Source: Lineus longissimus
Lineage: Eukaryota > Nemertea > Pilidiophora > Heteronemertea > Lineidae
NCBI RefSeq assembly: GCF_910592395.1
Contig: NC_088322.1
Span: forward strand, 3,988,431 to 4,052,430
Direction of reading: 5' to 3'
Length of the DNA stretch: 64,000 nt
Shown here: piece after piece, positions 51,512 to 60,699 of the stretch
Layout: every line of letters begins with the position of its first letter
How positions within the stretch are numbered: the stretch's first letter is position 1
Notes under the pieces: model-generated
What the model was told of the DNA's origin: nothing
The model's input: only the letters and a program-made list of their open reading frames with translations
The model's database searches: none
Made by a program: the position numbers and the translations under genes

Positions 51512-54500
51512 ATGACTGATAAGAATCAGAAAATACTTTGCACTACATGTGACAAGTACATATCCTACAATAATATGGCCATTCACAGGAGAACCAAAGG
51601 TCACTTAAGTAAATTAAATCCGGATTATGTCCCTATTGCTCAACCCCGAGCCCCATCACTGATCCCTAAAACTATGGATAAGAAACTTGCATTTGAGGAA
51701 AATGAGCTAGATGGCATAAAGAAAGTGAGTGGAATAGAAATAGTAAAACAATTTGGAAAGCCTGTAGTCACCATTAGTTTGAAGATTGACAGAGAAGCTA
51801 AACAAGTGTATGAATACAGAGATAAATTAGAGGAGGTATTATTTCAACTCAATGATTACCATCACAAAATTAGCATATCAGTATTTGCTCAGTTTGATCG
51901 ACCTTTGGTCGAAGAGCAGAGCATTGATCGTCAGGGTGAAAGTGTAACACACCCCATACAGTCTCCAATGGAAAGCATAATTTCAAGGAACCAGGCAATT
52001 TATGCCATAACCAACCAGTTAAACTACATTAAGACACAGATTGAGGAAAGGTACTTTCAAGGTTCTGGACTTACTTTAAATAAAATAGAGTCTTGTAACA
52101 TGACCATCTGTTCTTACAAGAGGTGTAAAGGTGGTCATTACACTAAATTACCATTTAAAGCAAAAGCAGTAATAAATGTGGAATCAAATGACAATAAATG
52201 TTTTCTCTGGTCTTTATTGGCCGCTAAATATCTGAAAGAAAATCCAGAGACGGACTTTGTCCTGAGAGCAGAGCTCGAGAGTACATTAAATATTACTACC
52301 GATATGCTACAAATGACTTCGTCACGTGAACAGAGTTCGAAAACTACTGATATCAAAATCAAATCATTTCCTGTATGTATTCAAAAGGATATTCCTAAGA
52401 TAGAGAGTGATAATAATCTCAAAATTAATGTGTTTAAATTGCAGAATGAATCGGCTAAGAGCACCTGTGAGGCAAAACTAGAACCTCTCTACCTGACCAA
52501 GAATTATGATGATGATGATGTCATTGATCTGCTGTATTTCAAGGACCATTTCATGTACATAAGAGACATCAATCTTTTCTTCAGGACACTAGCTCATAGA
52601 GTGTATCTTTGCAGGAGATGCATGAATTACTTTTACAGGAAGTCAACACTAGATAAGCATAAAAAGAAATGTGGAGAACACGATTACTGTAAGATTACTT
52701 TGCCTCCACCTAACAGTAAATGGTCACAAATTAAATTTGAAAAACACTCATTCAAAAATAGAGTTCCGTTTGTGATCTATGCTGATTTCGAAGCGATAAG
52801 CACAACAGTCAATGATAACTCGAGCTCTGCTCTCAGGACGAAGTCTGACACAACTCAGAGCAGAGCTCGAGTCGGACTTCGTCCTCAGAGAGATACCACT
52901 GTTACCACTAAAAAACTTTTTAAACAAAATGCATCAGCTGTTGGTGTTTATGTTCACTCAGACTACACACACCTTTACAGTAGCCAGTATGTGTCTCACA
53001 GGGGTGCTGATGTTGTAGATGTGTTCTGTAATTGGTTAATCAGGATGGAAGAACAATTCTCTAATTTATTGAACTGTAACTTTCCTCTAACAATGACAGA
53101 TGAAGACTGGCATAAATATCAATTAGAAACACATTGTTACTATTGTAATCAACCTTTGGGATATGACAAGGTCAAGGATCATGATCACTACTGTGGTAGA
53201 TATCGAGGTGCTGCTCACAACTCGTGTAATTTGAATGAAAAGAAAGCTATGTTTGTTCCAGTGTTTTTTCACAATCTCAGTAATTACGATTCTCACTTAT
53301 TTATTAAAGAATTAATGACTAAGCTACCGAAGTACAAGAAACTGAAAATACTTGCCAAAACATCAGAGGAATACATTTCATTTCAGTTCGGTTGTTTCAG
53401 GTTTGATGATGATTTTAAAATTACCAGACAGCTGTTCCCAAATACCACTGACTTTAAGCTATTGAGGAAGAAGGGTTCAGTACCTTACTCTTTTTACACA
53501 TCACATGAAAGCTACAATGTTACTTACCTAGAAAAGTCTATGTTTTTTGACGAATTGAAAAATGAAATGGCACCTGATTCTGCCTATGATGAAGCTAAGG
53601 TAATATGGGATCATTTCAAGATCAGGAATCACGGTGAGTTCATTGACCTCTACCTCAAAACTGATGTGATCCTTTTAGCTGATTTATTTGAGAAATTCAG
53701 GGATGTCAATTTGAACTACTTTCAGATAGATCCATGTCACTGTTACTCGGCACCAGGCCTAACCTGGCAAGCTGGTTTGAAGTACACAGGAATAAACCTA
53801 GAACTACTGACTGATACCAACATCTTACTTACTTTTGAGAAAGCAATACGAGGTGGAATTTCGGGTGTTATGGGAACAAGACATGTCAAGGCAGATGAAC
53901 ACCACAAACTACTCTACGTAGACGCAAATAATCTCTACGGCTGGTCCATGATGGAACCTCAACCCTATGGTAGTTTTGAAATGATAGATATTGATCCACT
54001 CGAGCTATGCTCTCAGGACAAAGTCCGACTAGGACAAAGTCCAGAGAGCAAAGCTCGACTTAACATGAATGTTATCAGTAAAGAGCAGATTATGGCAATT
54101 CCAAGTGATAGTGAAGTAGGCTACTTCTTAGAGGTTGATTTGGAGTATCCAGGAAATATTAAATTTAAGTCAATGAACTTTCCATTCTGTCCCGAATCTC
54201 TCTTTATTGAAGATGATGAATTAAGTCCTTACCAGAGAGAGTTACTGGGTGATGATAAAAGATCAAATGTAGAGAAACTAATACTAACACAAAAGGATAA
54301 AACTAATTACATAGTGCATTACAGAATGCTACAATTTTACCTCAAGCACGGAATGGTACTTATGAGGGTTCATTCAGTGATAAGCTTTAAACAATCAAAG
54401 TGGTTAGCACCATACATTGATTTTAACACTAAAAAACGTATGGATTCTAAGACTGATTTTGAGAAAGACTATTTTAAGCTCATGAATAATGCGTTCTACG

Positions 54501-55279
54501 GAAAGACTTGTGAGAATGTAAGGAACAGGGTTGAAATTGAATTTGTATCGGACGGGGAGAGAGCCAGGAATGTAATGGCCAATCCCAGGTTTTCATCGAT
54601 ATGCGTATTTGACGAACATAATGCTGCTATTAGCATGAGGGAAACATCAATGAAATTCAACAAACCAATCTACATAGGAGCTTCAGTACTTGAATTGTCT
54701 AAATTATTAATGTATGAATTCTATTATGAAGTTCTTCAACCGTACTTTGGTGAGAAAAATATTGAACTACTGTATCTAGATACAGATTCCTTTGTACTTA
54801 ACATTAATACTGATGACTTAACTAAAGACTTAAAGGAGTTGAAACACTATTTTGATTTCAGTAATTATCCAAAAGATCATACACTCTATGACACCAGTAA
54901 GAAGAAGGTACCAGGCTACTTTAAGGATGAGCTAGGAGGAGTAGAGATGACTGAATTCATTGCCCTGAGAAGTAAGATGTACGCTTACAGAACAAAAGAT
55001 TACGATTCTAAGAAATTGAAGGGTATTGCCAAGAATGTAGTAAGGAGAAATATCTCATTTGATGACTATGTTGATTGTCTTGAAAAGAGTAGGTCATTTT
55101 ACCACAAGATGAGACACTTAAGATCAGATAAACACCAAATCTATTTGGAAGAAGTTGACAAAAAAAGCCTCAGTCCTTTTGATGACAAGAGGTTCATATT
55201 TGAAGATGGAATAAGAACGTTACCATTTGGAATGTATTATGAAGGCTACATAGATTACAGCGATTCAAACTTCGTTTGA
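51512..55279 (+). CDS. polB: Protein-primed family B DNA polymerase
   Basis: The 1255-residue enzyme starts at the ATG at 51512. N-terminal zinc fingers are CTTCDKYISYNNMAIHRRTKGH (about 10-31) and CRRCMNYFYRKSTLDKHKKKC (about 367). The exonuclease has IYADFEA (about 424), NYDSHLF (about 590) and YLKTDVILLADLF (about 714). An HNH-like Cys/His insert (CYYCNQPLG to GAAHNSC) is at 540-575. Polymerase motifs are DANNLYGWS (A, about 804), KLMNNAFYGKT (B, about 989) and YLDTDSF (C, about 1088). Double-hairpin copies sit at about residues 247-256, 268-276, 436-460 and 830-849, in gaps between motifs. All catalytic residues are present, so it may be active. Confidence 0.96.
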   Translation: MTDKNQKILCTTCDKYISYNNMAIHRRTKGHLSKLNPDYVPIAQPRAPSLIPKTMDKKLAFEENELDGIKKVSGIEIVKQFGKPVVTISLKIDREAKQVYEYRDKLEEVLFQLNDYHHKISISVFAQFDRPLVEEQSIDRQGESVTHPIQSPMESIISRNQAIYAITNQLNYIKTQIEERYFQGSGLTLNKIESCNMTICSYKRCKGGHYTKLPFKAKAVINVESNDNKCFLWSLLAAKYLKENPETDFVLRAELESTLNITTDMLQMTSSREQSSKTTDIKIKSFPVCIQKDIPKIESDNNLKINVFKLQNESAKSTCEAKLEPLYLTKNYDDDDVIDLLYFKDHFMYIRDINLFFRTLAHRVYLCRRCMNYFYRKSTLDKHKKKCGEHDYCKITLPPPNSKWSQIKFEKHSFKNRVPFVIYADFEAISTTVNDNSSSALRTKSDTTQSRARVGLRPQRDTTVTTKKLFKQNASAVGVYVHSDYTHLYSSQYVSHRGADVVDVFCNWLIRMEEQFSNLLNCNFPLTMTDEDWHKYQLETHCYYCNQPLGYDKVKDHDHYCGRYRGAAHNSCNLNEKKAMFVPVFFHNLSNYDSHLFIKELMTKLPKYKKLKILAKTSEEYISFQFGCFRFDDDFKITRQLFPNTTDFKLLRKKGSVPYSFYTSHESYNVTYLEKSMFFDELKNEMAPDSAYDEAKVIWDHFKIRNHGEFIDLYLKTDVILLADLFEKFRDVNLNYFQIDPCHCYSAPGLTWQAGLKYTGINLELLTDTNILLTFEKAIRGGISGVMGTRHVKADEHHKLLYVDANNLYGWSMMEPQPYGSFEMIDIDPLELCSQDKVRLGQSPESKARLNMNVISKEQIMAIPSDSEVGYFLEVDLEYPGNIKFKSMNFPFCPESLFIEDDELSPYQRELLGDDKRSNVEKLILTQKDKTNYIVHYRMLQFYLKHGMVLMRVHSVISFKQSKWLAPYIDFNTKKRMDSKTDFEKDYFKLMNNAFYGKTCENVRNRVEIEFVSDGERARNVMANPRFSSICVFDEHNAAISMRETSMKFNKPIYIGASVLELSKLLMYEFYYEVLQPYFGEKNIELLYLDTDSFVLNINTDDLTKDLKELKHYFDFSNYPKDHTLYDTSKKKVPGYFKDELGGVEMTEFIALRSKMYAYRTKDYDSKKLKGIAKNVVRRNISFDDYVDCLEKSRSFYHKMRHLRSDKHQIYLEEVDKKSLSPFDDKRFIFEDGIRTLPFGMYYEGYIDYSDSNFV
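52251..52340 (-). repeat. Two double-hairpin elements in polB (N-terminal part)
   Basis: The copy at 52251-52278 is read DFVLRAELE with loop AGA, avoiding a stop. The degenerate copy at 52314-52340 keeps stems TGAC/GTCA and GAAC/GTTC, both changed in pairs. Confidence 0.85.
52820..52890. repeat. Double-hairpin elements after polB exonuclease motif I
   Basis: A forward copy (52820-52848) is followed by a permuted reverse copy (52858-52890) in which the GAGC stem precedes the GGAC stem, as left by a deletion within a tandem pair. They lie about ten codons after YADFEAIS. Confidence 0.85.
54000..54057. repeat. Opposed pair of double-hairpin elements after polB motif A
   Basis: A forward copy (54000-54028) and a partial reverse copy (54031-54057) add about 19 codons (ELCSQDKVRLGQSPESKAR) between motif A and the next conserved segment. 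Confidence 0.88.
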
Positions 55280-55451
55280 GTGCAAAATCATTATTCGGAC
55301 TTTGTCCTGAGAGCATAGCTCGATTAAACTAATGAATATGGTGGCGCTGATGGTAGTGGCACTGGCGGAAATTCACCCCAAACACCGAAGTCATGGTGAT
55401 AGTGATAGTGATACACCACATTAGGATTAGGACTATTTAGTCCTGTTTGAT
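55280..55451. other. Spacer between polB and the next gene, with a double-hairpin copy
   Basis: A reverse double-hairpin copy occupies 55295-55323 in non-coding DNA. On the minus strand a frame of about 50 codons (about 55485-55330) reads VVYHYHYHHDFGVWGEF then PLPSAPPYSL, with a PPxY-like end. It could be a lost C-terminal extension of the neighbouring gene after another frameshift. Confidence 0.5.
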
Positions 55452-56113
55452 TTACTGAACTTTTAGTTTTTCTAGCATCTCTATCTGTGCTAGTTTTTTT
55501 CCTTCTTCTAAAAAAGTCTTCTTTAAAGACTCTACATCAACAGCTGAACTTGCCTCCCTTTGTTTTTTCCTAATGGCATTTTTCATCGAAATGTATTTCT
55601 CCTTCTCCTTGAGAATCAAAGTAAACTCATCTGTAGATATGTGAGAATCGGTTAAGGCTTTACTAACCAAATCATTGATTGTGTTCAGTTTTGAAATTGC
55701 CAACATTCTGATATTCTCATGCTTTTTGCAATTTTCCTTAGAATATTCTTTTTCTCCCAGCCTAAGGCTGATGAAATAATGGCACTACCTATTGTTACGC
55801 CACCCAAAGCTAAGCCTATCGGTGCCGTGATGACACCAGCTAGAGCGGAAACACCAACAGATCCGGCTGCTACGCTGGCAAAATTAAGGAAATGGCTAAT
55901 GCCAGTAATTACGCAAAATGCTTTTTTGTACTTTGAAAATATCTTTCTTCTAAATTCAATCTCGCTTTCTAAGAAACTCTTAACATCACATATTTGTTGT
56001 AGTCTGAAAGCCTGAGGGTTACTTTCTGTATGCTTTTCAGACCTTTCATAGTTTAATTGACTTTCAGAGTTTAAATTACTTAAATCTGGATAAACCTTGT
56101 TGTCTCCATTCAT
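55452..56113 (-). pseudogene. Polinton helical protein with hydrophobic centre, frameshifted
   Basis: Two minus-strand frames, 55685-56113 and 55452-55706, overlap at a run of five A (about 55726). The first gives a charged helix (SFLESEIEFRRKIFSKYKKAF), a Gly/Ala-rich hydrophobic centre (VAAGSVGVSALAGVITAPIG) and RKIAK. The second continues with LAISKLNTINDLVSKALTDS and a coiled tail. The join makes sense if one A was lost, so I treat them as one gene of about 220 codons. The hydrophobic centre suggests membrane insertion. Function unknown. The start is in TTAAATG. Confidence 0.6.
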
Positions 56114-56117
56114 TTAA

Positions 56118-56369
56118 TTAGTGGGAATAACTAGAATCAGTTGTTCTGTCATTTCTAGTGTTTAGTGTTGATCTTACAGACACTACAGGTTTTTGAAGTA
56201 CATTAAATTTTAAAGGTTTTTCTGACCCAGCAGGCCCAGCAGGTTTTAAAGGTTTTTCGGGACCAGGATCCAACTTTGACTCTACTTCTACCTCTAATTC
56301 TCTATGAAATCGTTCTAATCTTTCTTTCCAATTACGTGGTCGTTTTGTGTAACCCCAAGTTCTATTCAT
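56118..56369 (-). CDS. Small basic Pro-rich Polinton protein
   Basis: This 83-residue protein has a Trp/Arg-rich N-terminus (MNRTWGYTKRPRNWKERLERF), a duplicated EKPLK with PAGPAG between, and a Ser/Thr/Arg-rich end. The start is in TTAAATG and the stop lies four bases before the next start. Its size and charge would suit a DNA-condensing or core protein; this is a guess. Confidence 0.6.
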   Translation of the reverse strand: MNRTWGYTKRPRNWKERLERFHRELEVEVESKLDPGPEKPLKPAGPAGSEKPLKFNVLQKPVVSVRSTLNTRNDRTTDSSYSH

Positions 56370-56388
56370 TTAATTAAGTAAAATAAAA

Positions 56389-57486
56389 TCAATTCACTGC
56401 AAAGAGTAAATTTCTTTCAAGTCTATTATTCAACTTAATCATCTCGTTTATGATTTCTGTCTGACTACATATGTTAATGTTCTGGTTCATTCTCATGTTA
56501 TTATTTAAATTCGATAATCTATCAAGAAGAATCATATTTTCATCACGAAGATAATCCCCGAAATGCTGTGATATCACTATTTTCCAATCTGGTATTACAT
56601 CCTGGTCTCGAAAGACAAACCAGTTTTCACTTCTCATCTTTACCATGAAATCCATTGACCTATCCAATTGATCCTTAAATAGTGTGTAGTCTACTTTAGC
56701 ACTCTTCTGTCTGTTTTCTGTCTTTTCCATTGGTCTCATGTTAAACCAAGCAAAGCACAGTTCAGGTTTATCTTTGAATTCCTTGATTGGTAAGACATGA
56801 TCCAACTCTTCTTCTACTATTCGAACTCTGTTCTCGGGACTTTGTCCTATTGGAGATAGACTCCTCTGGTACTCTAACCACTGTGAGAAGAAACTGTCTG
56901 TACATCCTAGATTGAATGATGAATTACCGGTCGGACTTCGTCCTGAGAGCAGAGCTCGATTACACTCTCCCTTAGAAATGCGGTTTAGACCAACTCTAAT
57001 TTTGTGTCTGTCTCTATTACCATTTTGGTCAAGGTAATCCTTTTTGTAATATGAATTAAAACATGATCTGCAGTTACCTCTATTTCCGTTTTTACCAAAT
57101 TCACCATCACTTAGTAATTTAATTTCATAACATTTATTACATCCCTTGATTTTACTTGAACCACATTCTTTACAGTAATCAAGTAGTTTATTACGCCTGT
57201 TCTTTTCAAAATTAATTTCAGGTTTCTTTTCACAGCACTTAACACAATAAATTGTAGGTTGATTTTCCATGTTTTGATTCATCATATTATTCTGATTTTC
57301 CATGTTTTGATTTAACATAATCTGATTTATCATATTTTGATTTAACATATTATTTTGATGTAAATAATACAAAAACTTCTGAATATTTTGATTCATCATA
57401 TTATCATGATTCATCATATTATTCTGATTCATCATACCATTTTGATTCATCATACCATTTTGATTATCAAATATTGCTCCATCCAT
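56389..57486 (-). CDS. HNH-type endonuclease-like zinc protein
   Basis: The first 77 residues are repeats of MNQN/NMMNQN. Then come zinc-type pairs C81-x2-C84, C105-x2-C108, C116-x2-C119 and C139-x2-C142. An HNH-like core follows: ELDHVLPIKEF (about 228-237) and FAWFNMRPM (about 245-253), where the His and Asn would be catalytic or metal-binding. Two double-hairpin copies lie inside, at about residues 176-186 and just before the HNH core (212-222). An HNH enzyme in this position could process DNA during replication or packaging. Confidence 0.68.
   Translation of the reverse strand: MDGAIFDNQNGMMNQNGMMNQNNMMNHDNMMNQNIQKFLYYLHQNNMLNQNMINQIMLNQNMENQNNMMNQNMENQPTIYCVKCCEKKPEINFEKNRRNKLLDYCKECGSSKIKGCNKCYEIKLLSDGEFGKNGNRGNCRSCFNSYYKKDYLDQNGNRDRHKIRVGLNRISKGECNRALLSGRSPTGNSSFNLGCTDSFFSQWLEYQRSLSPIGQSPENRVRIVEEELDHVLPIKEFKDKPELCFAWFNMRPMEKTENRQKSAKVDYTLFKDQLDRSMDFMVKMRSENWFVFRDQDVIPDWKIVISQHFGDYLRDENMILLDRLSNLNNNMRMNQNINICSQTEIINEMIKLNNRLERNLLFAVN
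56821..56959. repeat. Two double-hairpin elements in the HNH gene
   Basis: A copy at 56821-56848 has stem GAAC/GTTC (paired change). A reverse copy at 56931-56959 has the standard stems. On the minus-strand gene they are read in two different frames, as SPIGQSPENRVRI and RALLSGRSPT. Confidence 0.88.
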
Positions 57487-57574
57487 TTCTTTCTTTATTT
57501 AGTAGGACATTTTTTTTAAAAATTACGTTTTTCGAACTTGTTCTTGTGACTCAAGTCACTTTAGAGACTTTATT

Positions 57575-58694
57575 TCATTTCAATGATTTGATATCAGAAA
57601 CTGGTAACCATTCATTGAACTTATCACTGTAACCCTTCCACTTCACTAATCCGTATTTCTTGCCTTTACTGGTCTTGTACCTTAGGATTTTCTCGATCTT
57701 GTACTCTAGCTGGTCAGGATTAGGAACATAGCTCAATTCCTCTTCATAGAAATATCCTTGAATTTCTTCTTTGTGGTAATCCTCAAGCGTGTAGACGATA
57801 GGGTGAGTAAAGATGATCTGTTTGATTTGGAACACCTCCTCAGTGTAGTTGGGCATGTAACCTTTACCGAAAATGGACTTGTACTTTGAAATTCTTACAC
57901 TGTCACCTACTTTGTACTTTGGATCACCAAATGTCTCTTTGAGGTGAAGACCGTAAAGATTGTACCACACTGTTCCTTCGTTTTCCATCTTTCTGGCGTC
58001 TAGGTTTCATACCTATTGATGAGTGAAATGTGTTGTTGTAGCCGCTGACCAGGTCATCCAGAACGTCAATCCACTTGTCAGTCTCCTTAGCGGTGAAATA
58101 ACGCCACATTTTTTCTTTAAGGGTTCTATTGAATCTCTCTACTACTGCTGCCTTCTTATCAGATTTTGTGGAGAACCATTCTATGTCATTTTCTGTTAAG
58201 AGTTCCTTGAAGTGTTTGTTGTAAAATTCTGTACCGTCATCAAACTGGATCTTTTCTGGTTTTGCTTCCTCAAATATCACTTTAAATGCATCTCTGATTT
58301 CTTCTCCCCTCTTACTCTTAACTGCTAGAGCCCAAGAAAAACGACTAAATAGATCTATGACTGTTAAAATGAATCTGAAACCCTTATTCTTACTCTCGAA
58401 TTTCTGCATGTCAACCAGATCAGCTTGCCACTGTTGATCGATGTACGATACCATTGTCTTCCTGAAGGTGAATTTCTTAATGGCCGGTTTGTGTAGTTGG
58501 TGAGTTGGTAGTGTTTCTAGAAATTCTTTCACTTCTTTTTGTTTAATAAGTTTTCCTGAGCTCTGCTCTCGTGACGAAGTCATATCTTCCTTGACCTGTT
58601 TCCAGATTTTACTCAAAGAACTGTAAGCCACGGGACTCTCTGGGTTGTAGTACAAATCCCTTAGATACTGCTGTGTGTCATCCTTTACATTCAT
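57575..58694 (-). pseudogene. Polinton integrase with chromodomain, one frameshift
   Basis: The retroviral-type integrase core is in 57924-58694: D92 (WQADLVDM), D152 (FDDGTEF) and E186 (VVERFNR). The frame is lost after IGMKP (about 58010). The second frame (57575-57988) carries VGDSVRISKYK and a chromodomain at its end (YKIEKILRYKTSKGKKYGLVKWKGYS then NEWLP). One base change would join them. Chromodomains direct insertion to marked chromatin. A degenerate double-hairpin copy lies near the N-terminus. The start shares TTAA with the divergent ATPase gene. Confidence 0.9.
58556..58582 (+). repeat. Degenerate double-hairpin element in the integrase gene
   Basis: Stems GAGC/GCTC and TGAC/GTCA are intact although the spacer has changed; TGAC/GTCA is a paired change from GGAC/GTCC. 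It is read TSSREQSS. Confidence 0.75.
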
Positions 58695-58698
58695 TTAA
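58695..58698. promoter_or_regulatory. Four-base divergent start spacer (TTAA)
   Basis: The start codons of integrase and ATPase are separated only by TTAA, so both read TTAAATG. Transcription must begin inside the opposite gene or at the start codon itself. Confidence 0.6.
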
Positions 58699-59319
58699 AT
58701 GAGTGAAGTATTTATTTACGAGCCACACAATATGTTAATTTCTGGTGTTACCAATTGTGGTAAGACATATTTTGCCCTTGACCTCTTAGAAAAGGAGTAT
58801 CGGCACAAGTTCCAGAACATAGTCATTTTCTGTCCAACATATTTCAACAATAAGACATATGAAAGGAAATGGATTTACCAAGACAAGAACGTCTACATAG
58901 TTAATCCCGAAGCTGTGGCCAGTAATTTGGACCTTGTGCTTCAGTTTGCTACTCTGACCTTTGCTGGTTCTAACACATTATTCCTCATTGATGACTGTGC
59001 TAATTTGAGAGACACAAAAAAGAAGGTGTCCGAGTTATGTAATCTTGCCTTTTCCGGCAGGCACTACAATCTCACTGTTTGGTTACTAGTTCAGAAGTAC
59101 AATTCAGTTGTCAAGGACTACAGAGAGAACATAAGAATTTTAGTCCTGTTCTTTAACAAGGATGAATCAGCCATGAAAGATGCCTTAGAAGAAAACAGTG
59201 TTACTCCTAAGGAGAAAAGACAGTACTACATAGAAGAACTTAAGATGAAAAAAGGATCAAAACTGATCATTAGACTACAACATCCATTTGGATTTACTCT
59301 TTCCCATCAAAAATCTTAG
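58699..59319 (+). CDS. A32/FtsK-HerA type packaging ATPase
   Basis: This 206-residue protein has Walker A GVTNCGKT (16-23) and Walker B TLFLIDDC (93-100), followed by a sensor-like WLLVQKYNS. Its length and motif spacing match Polinton packaging ATPases, which pump DNA into capsids. No repeat copies lie inside. It is intact. Confidence 0.9.
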   Translation: MSEVFIYEPHNMLISGVTNCGKTYFALDLLEKEYRHKFQNIVIFCPTYFNNKTYERKWIYQDKNVYIVNPEAVASNLDLVLQFATLTFAGSNTLFLIDDCANLRDTKKKVSELCNLAFSGRHYNLTVWLLVQKYNSVVKDYRENIRILVLFFNKDESAMKDALEENSVTPKEKRQYYIEELKMKKGSKLIIRLQHPFGFTLSHQKS

Positions 59320-59331
59320 TCCCGCTTCTGA

Positions 59332-59398
59332 TCGAGCTATGCTCTCAGGACTGTGTCCAATCATCAGGACTGTGTCTGATCATCAGGACTGTGCCCGA
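59332..59398 (+). repeat. Double-hairpin element with two extra half-copies
   Basis: A full copy at 59332-59360 is followed by two further GGAC/GTCC-type hairpins (loops TGT and TGC). It spans the convergent ends of the ATPase and the 59383 gene. Confidence 0.85.
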
Positions 59399-59841
59399 TC
59401 AGTGGTCTTAGTCTTTCTAACCCTAGTAAAATAATAAATTATTAACCCTAAACCACTAAGTCCTAGGATAATCCATAGGTACTCGTATTTCTTCATTTCA
59501 TCACTAGGTTGGTAGTAATCACTTAATTGTGGTCGCTGAGGTAGTACAATAGTTCTTTCTGGATGTAAATGATTGTAAACAGTAAGTGCTGAATCAGTAT
59601 TGTTAAAATCAATAGAAGCGTCTCTTTCTCTCTTTAATTCAAGATTAACAAAGTCAATAGTACTCTTTCTATGCTCCTCCCATTCTGTGGAGGCCTTCTG
59701 TAATTGCTCCTGAGCCAAATCATGTCTTTTCACTTCATCTTCATAACCGTTTTTGTCTAGTGACTTGAAAAGGTAACCGGATCCAGTGAATGCTAATCCA
59801 TTGATTATTGCAGATCCAAATAACATGCCAATGCCAGCCAT
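59383..59841 (-). CDS. Polinton two-helix membrane protein
   Basis: This 152-residue protein has an N-terminal hydrophobic segment (GMLFGSAIINGLAFTGSGYLF), a charged coiled middle and a C-terminal transmembrane helix (YLWIILGLSGLGLIIYYF). The start is in TTAAATG. Similar small membrane proteins accompany capsid genes in Polintons; the exact role is not known. Confidence 0.7.
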   Translation of the reverse strand: MAGIGMLFGSAIINGLAFTGSGYLFKSLDKNGYEDEVKRHDLAQEQLQKASTEWEEHRKSTIDFVNLELKRERDASIDFNNTDSALTVYNHLHPERTIVLPQRPQLSDYYQPSDEMKKYEYLWIILGLSGLGLIIYYFTRVRKTKTTDRAQS

Positions 59842-59874
59842 TTAATTCCAGTGAAAATGTTAATTCCAGTGAAT

Positions 59875-60642
59875 TTAATGATGTGTCGCTGAGAGCATAG
59901 CTCGAGTTAATACCAATTGATACTTTACATTATGACCATTAAGATCGATGATGTCACCTTTTTCATCAGTTAAGCGAATATTCAGCTTATTGAATCTTGG
60001 TTTACAGGGAATTGCTATTGGTTTCTCAAATGTGTATGCTATTAAATCTCCAAAATTAGCTTCCTTTATTGGTCTTGTGGTTAGCACATCAGATGCTTCA
60101 CCATTACTTAATACACTATTAGATTCGATTATGTCACAGTGAAAAACAAAATGGTTAATTGGTCTAAAATTGATGGGTTTCTCGCTTACAACATCATCCT
60201 TACTTTTATTGTCTAAAGGGTAAGGCCATTCTGATTTCATGCCAAATAATTCATTACTTTTACCAAGAAAATAGATCTGATAATGCGCCTCATTTTTTCT
60301 CTTTAGGAAGTGTAAGATGGCCTTACCTGTTGGTTCTTCAAGGTCAAATCTGACAGCACCTCTACTCATACTATTTTCTTTCAACTTATCCGCAAATACT
60401 TTTGAAAAGCTCTGTAGGTCATAGAGACCATCTGGTTGCGTAATCTCTGCCACATCAAACCCCTTAACTTTGATTCGGTTATTCTCCCTGGCTGCACTTA
60501 TGTTGTAGAATGTACAAGGTATTACTGCAAAAGTTAAAGTGATGCTACATGCATCTTGAATTTCAGTCTTGAGATTGACTGTTAAATCACTTAAACTCTG
60601 ATCTGGATAGTCACTTGAATCTATGTTCATTACAGTAACCAT
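59875..60642 (-). CDS. Penton-like minor capsid candidate 2
   Basis: This 255-residue, beta-rich protein has FAVIPCTFYNISAAREN near the N-terminus, FRPINHFVFHCDII in the middle and the C-terminal strands IRLTDEKGDIIDLNG and VKYQLVL. It lies beside the major capsid candidate, as minor capsid genes do in Polintons. The last residues (TRAMLSATHH) come from a degenerate double-hairpin copy (59882-59906). The start is in CTAAATG. Confidence 0.68.
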   Translation of the reverse strand: MVTVMNIDSSDYPDQSLSDLTVNLKTEIQDACSITLTFAVIPCTFYNISAARENNRIKVKGFDVAEITQPDGLYDLQSFSKVFADKLKENSMSRGAVRFDLEEPTGKAILHFLKRKNEAHYQIYFLGKSNELFGMKSEWPYPLDNKSKDDVVSEKPINFRPINHFVFHCDIIESNSVLSNGEASDVLTTRPIKEANFGDLIAYTFEKPIAIPCKPRFNKLNIRLTDEKGDIIDLNGHNVKYQLVLTRAMLSATHH

Positions 60643-60699
60643 TTAGTTAAGTAAATTTTCGTTTTCAAATTTACCTTTTATCAAATAAGTAAATTATTC

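Noticed and set aside
45755-59906. Repeated short palindromes could be a CRISPR array.
   Set aside because: The copies are scattered through coding genes in both orientations, tandem copies have no spacers of unique sequence, and there are no cas genes; the DNA is eukaryotic.
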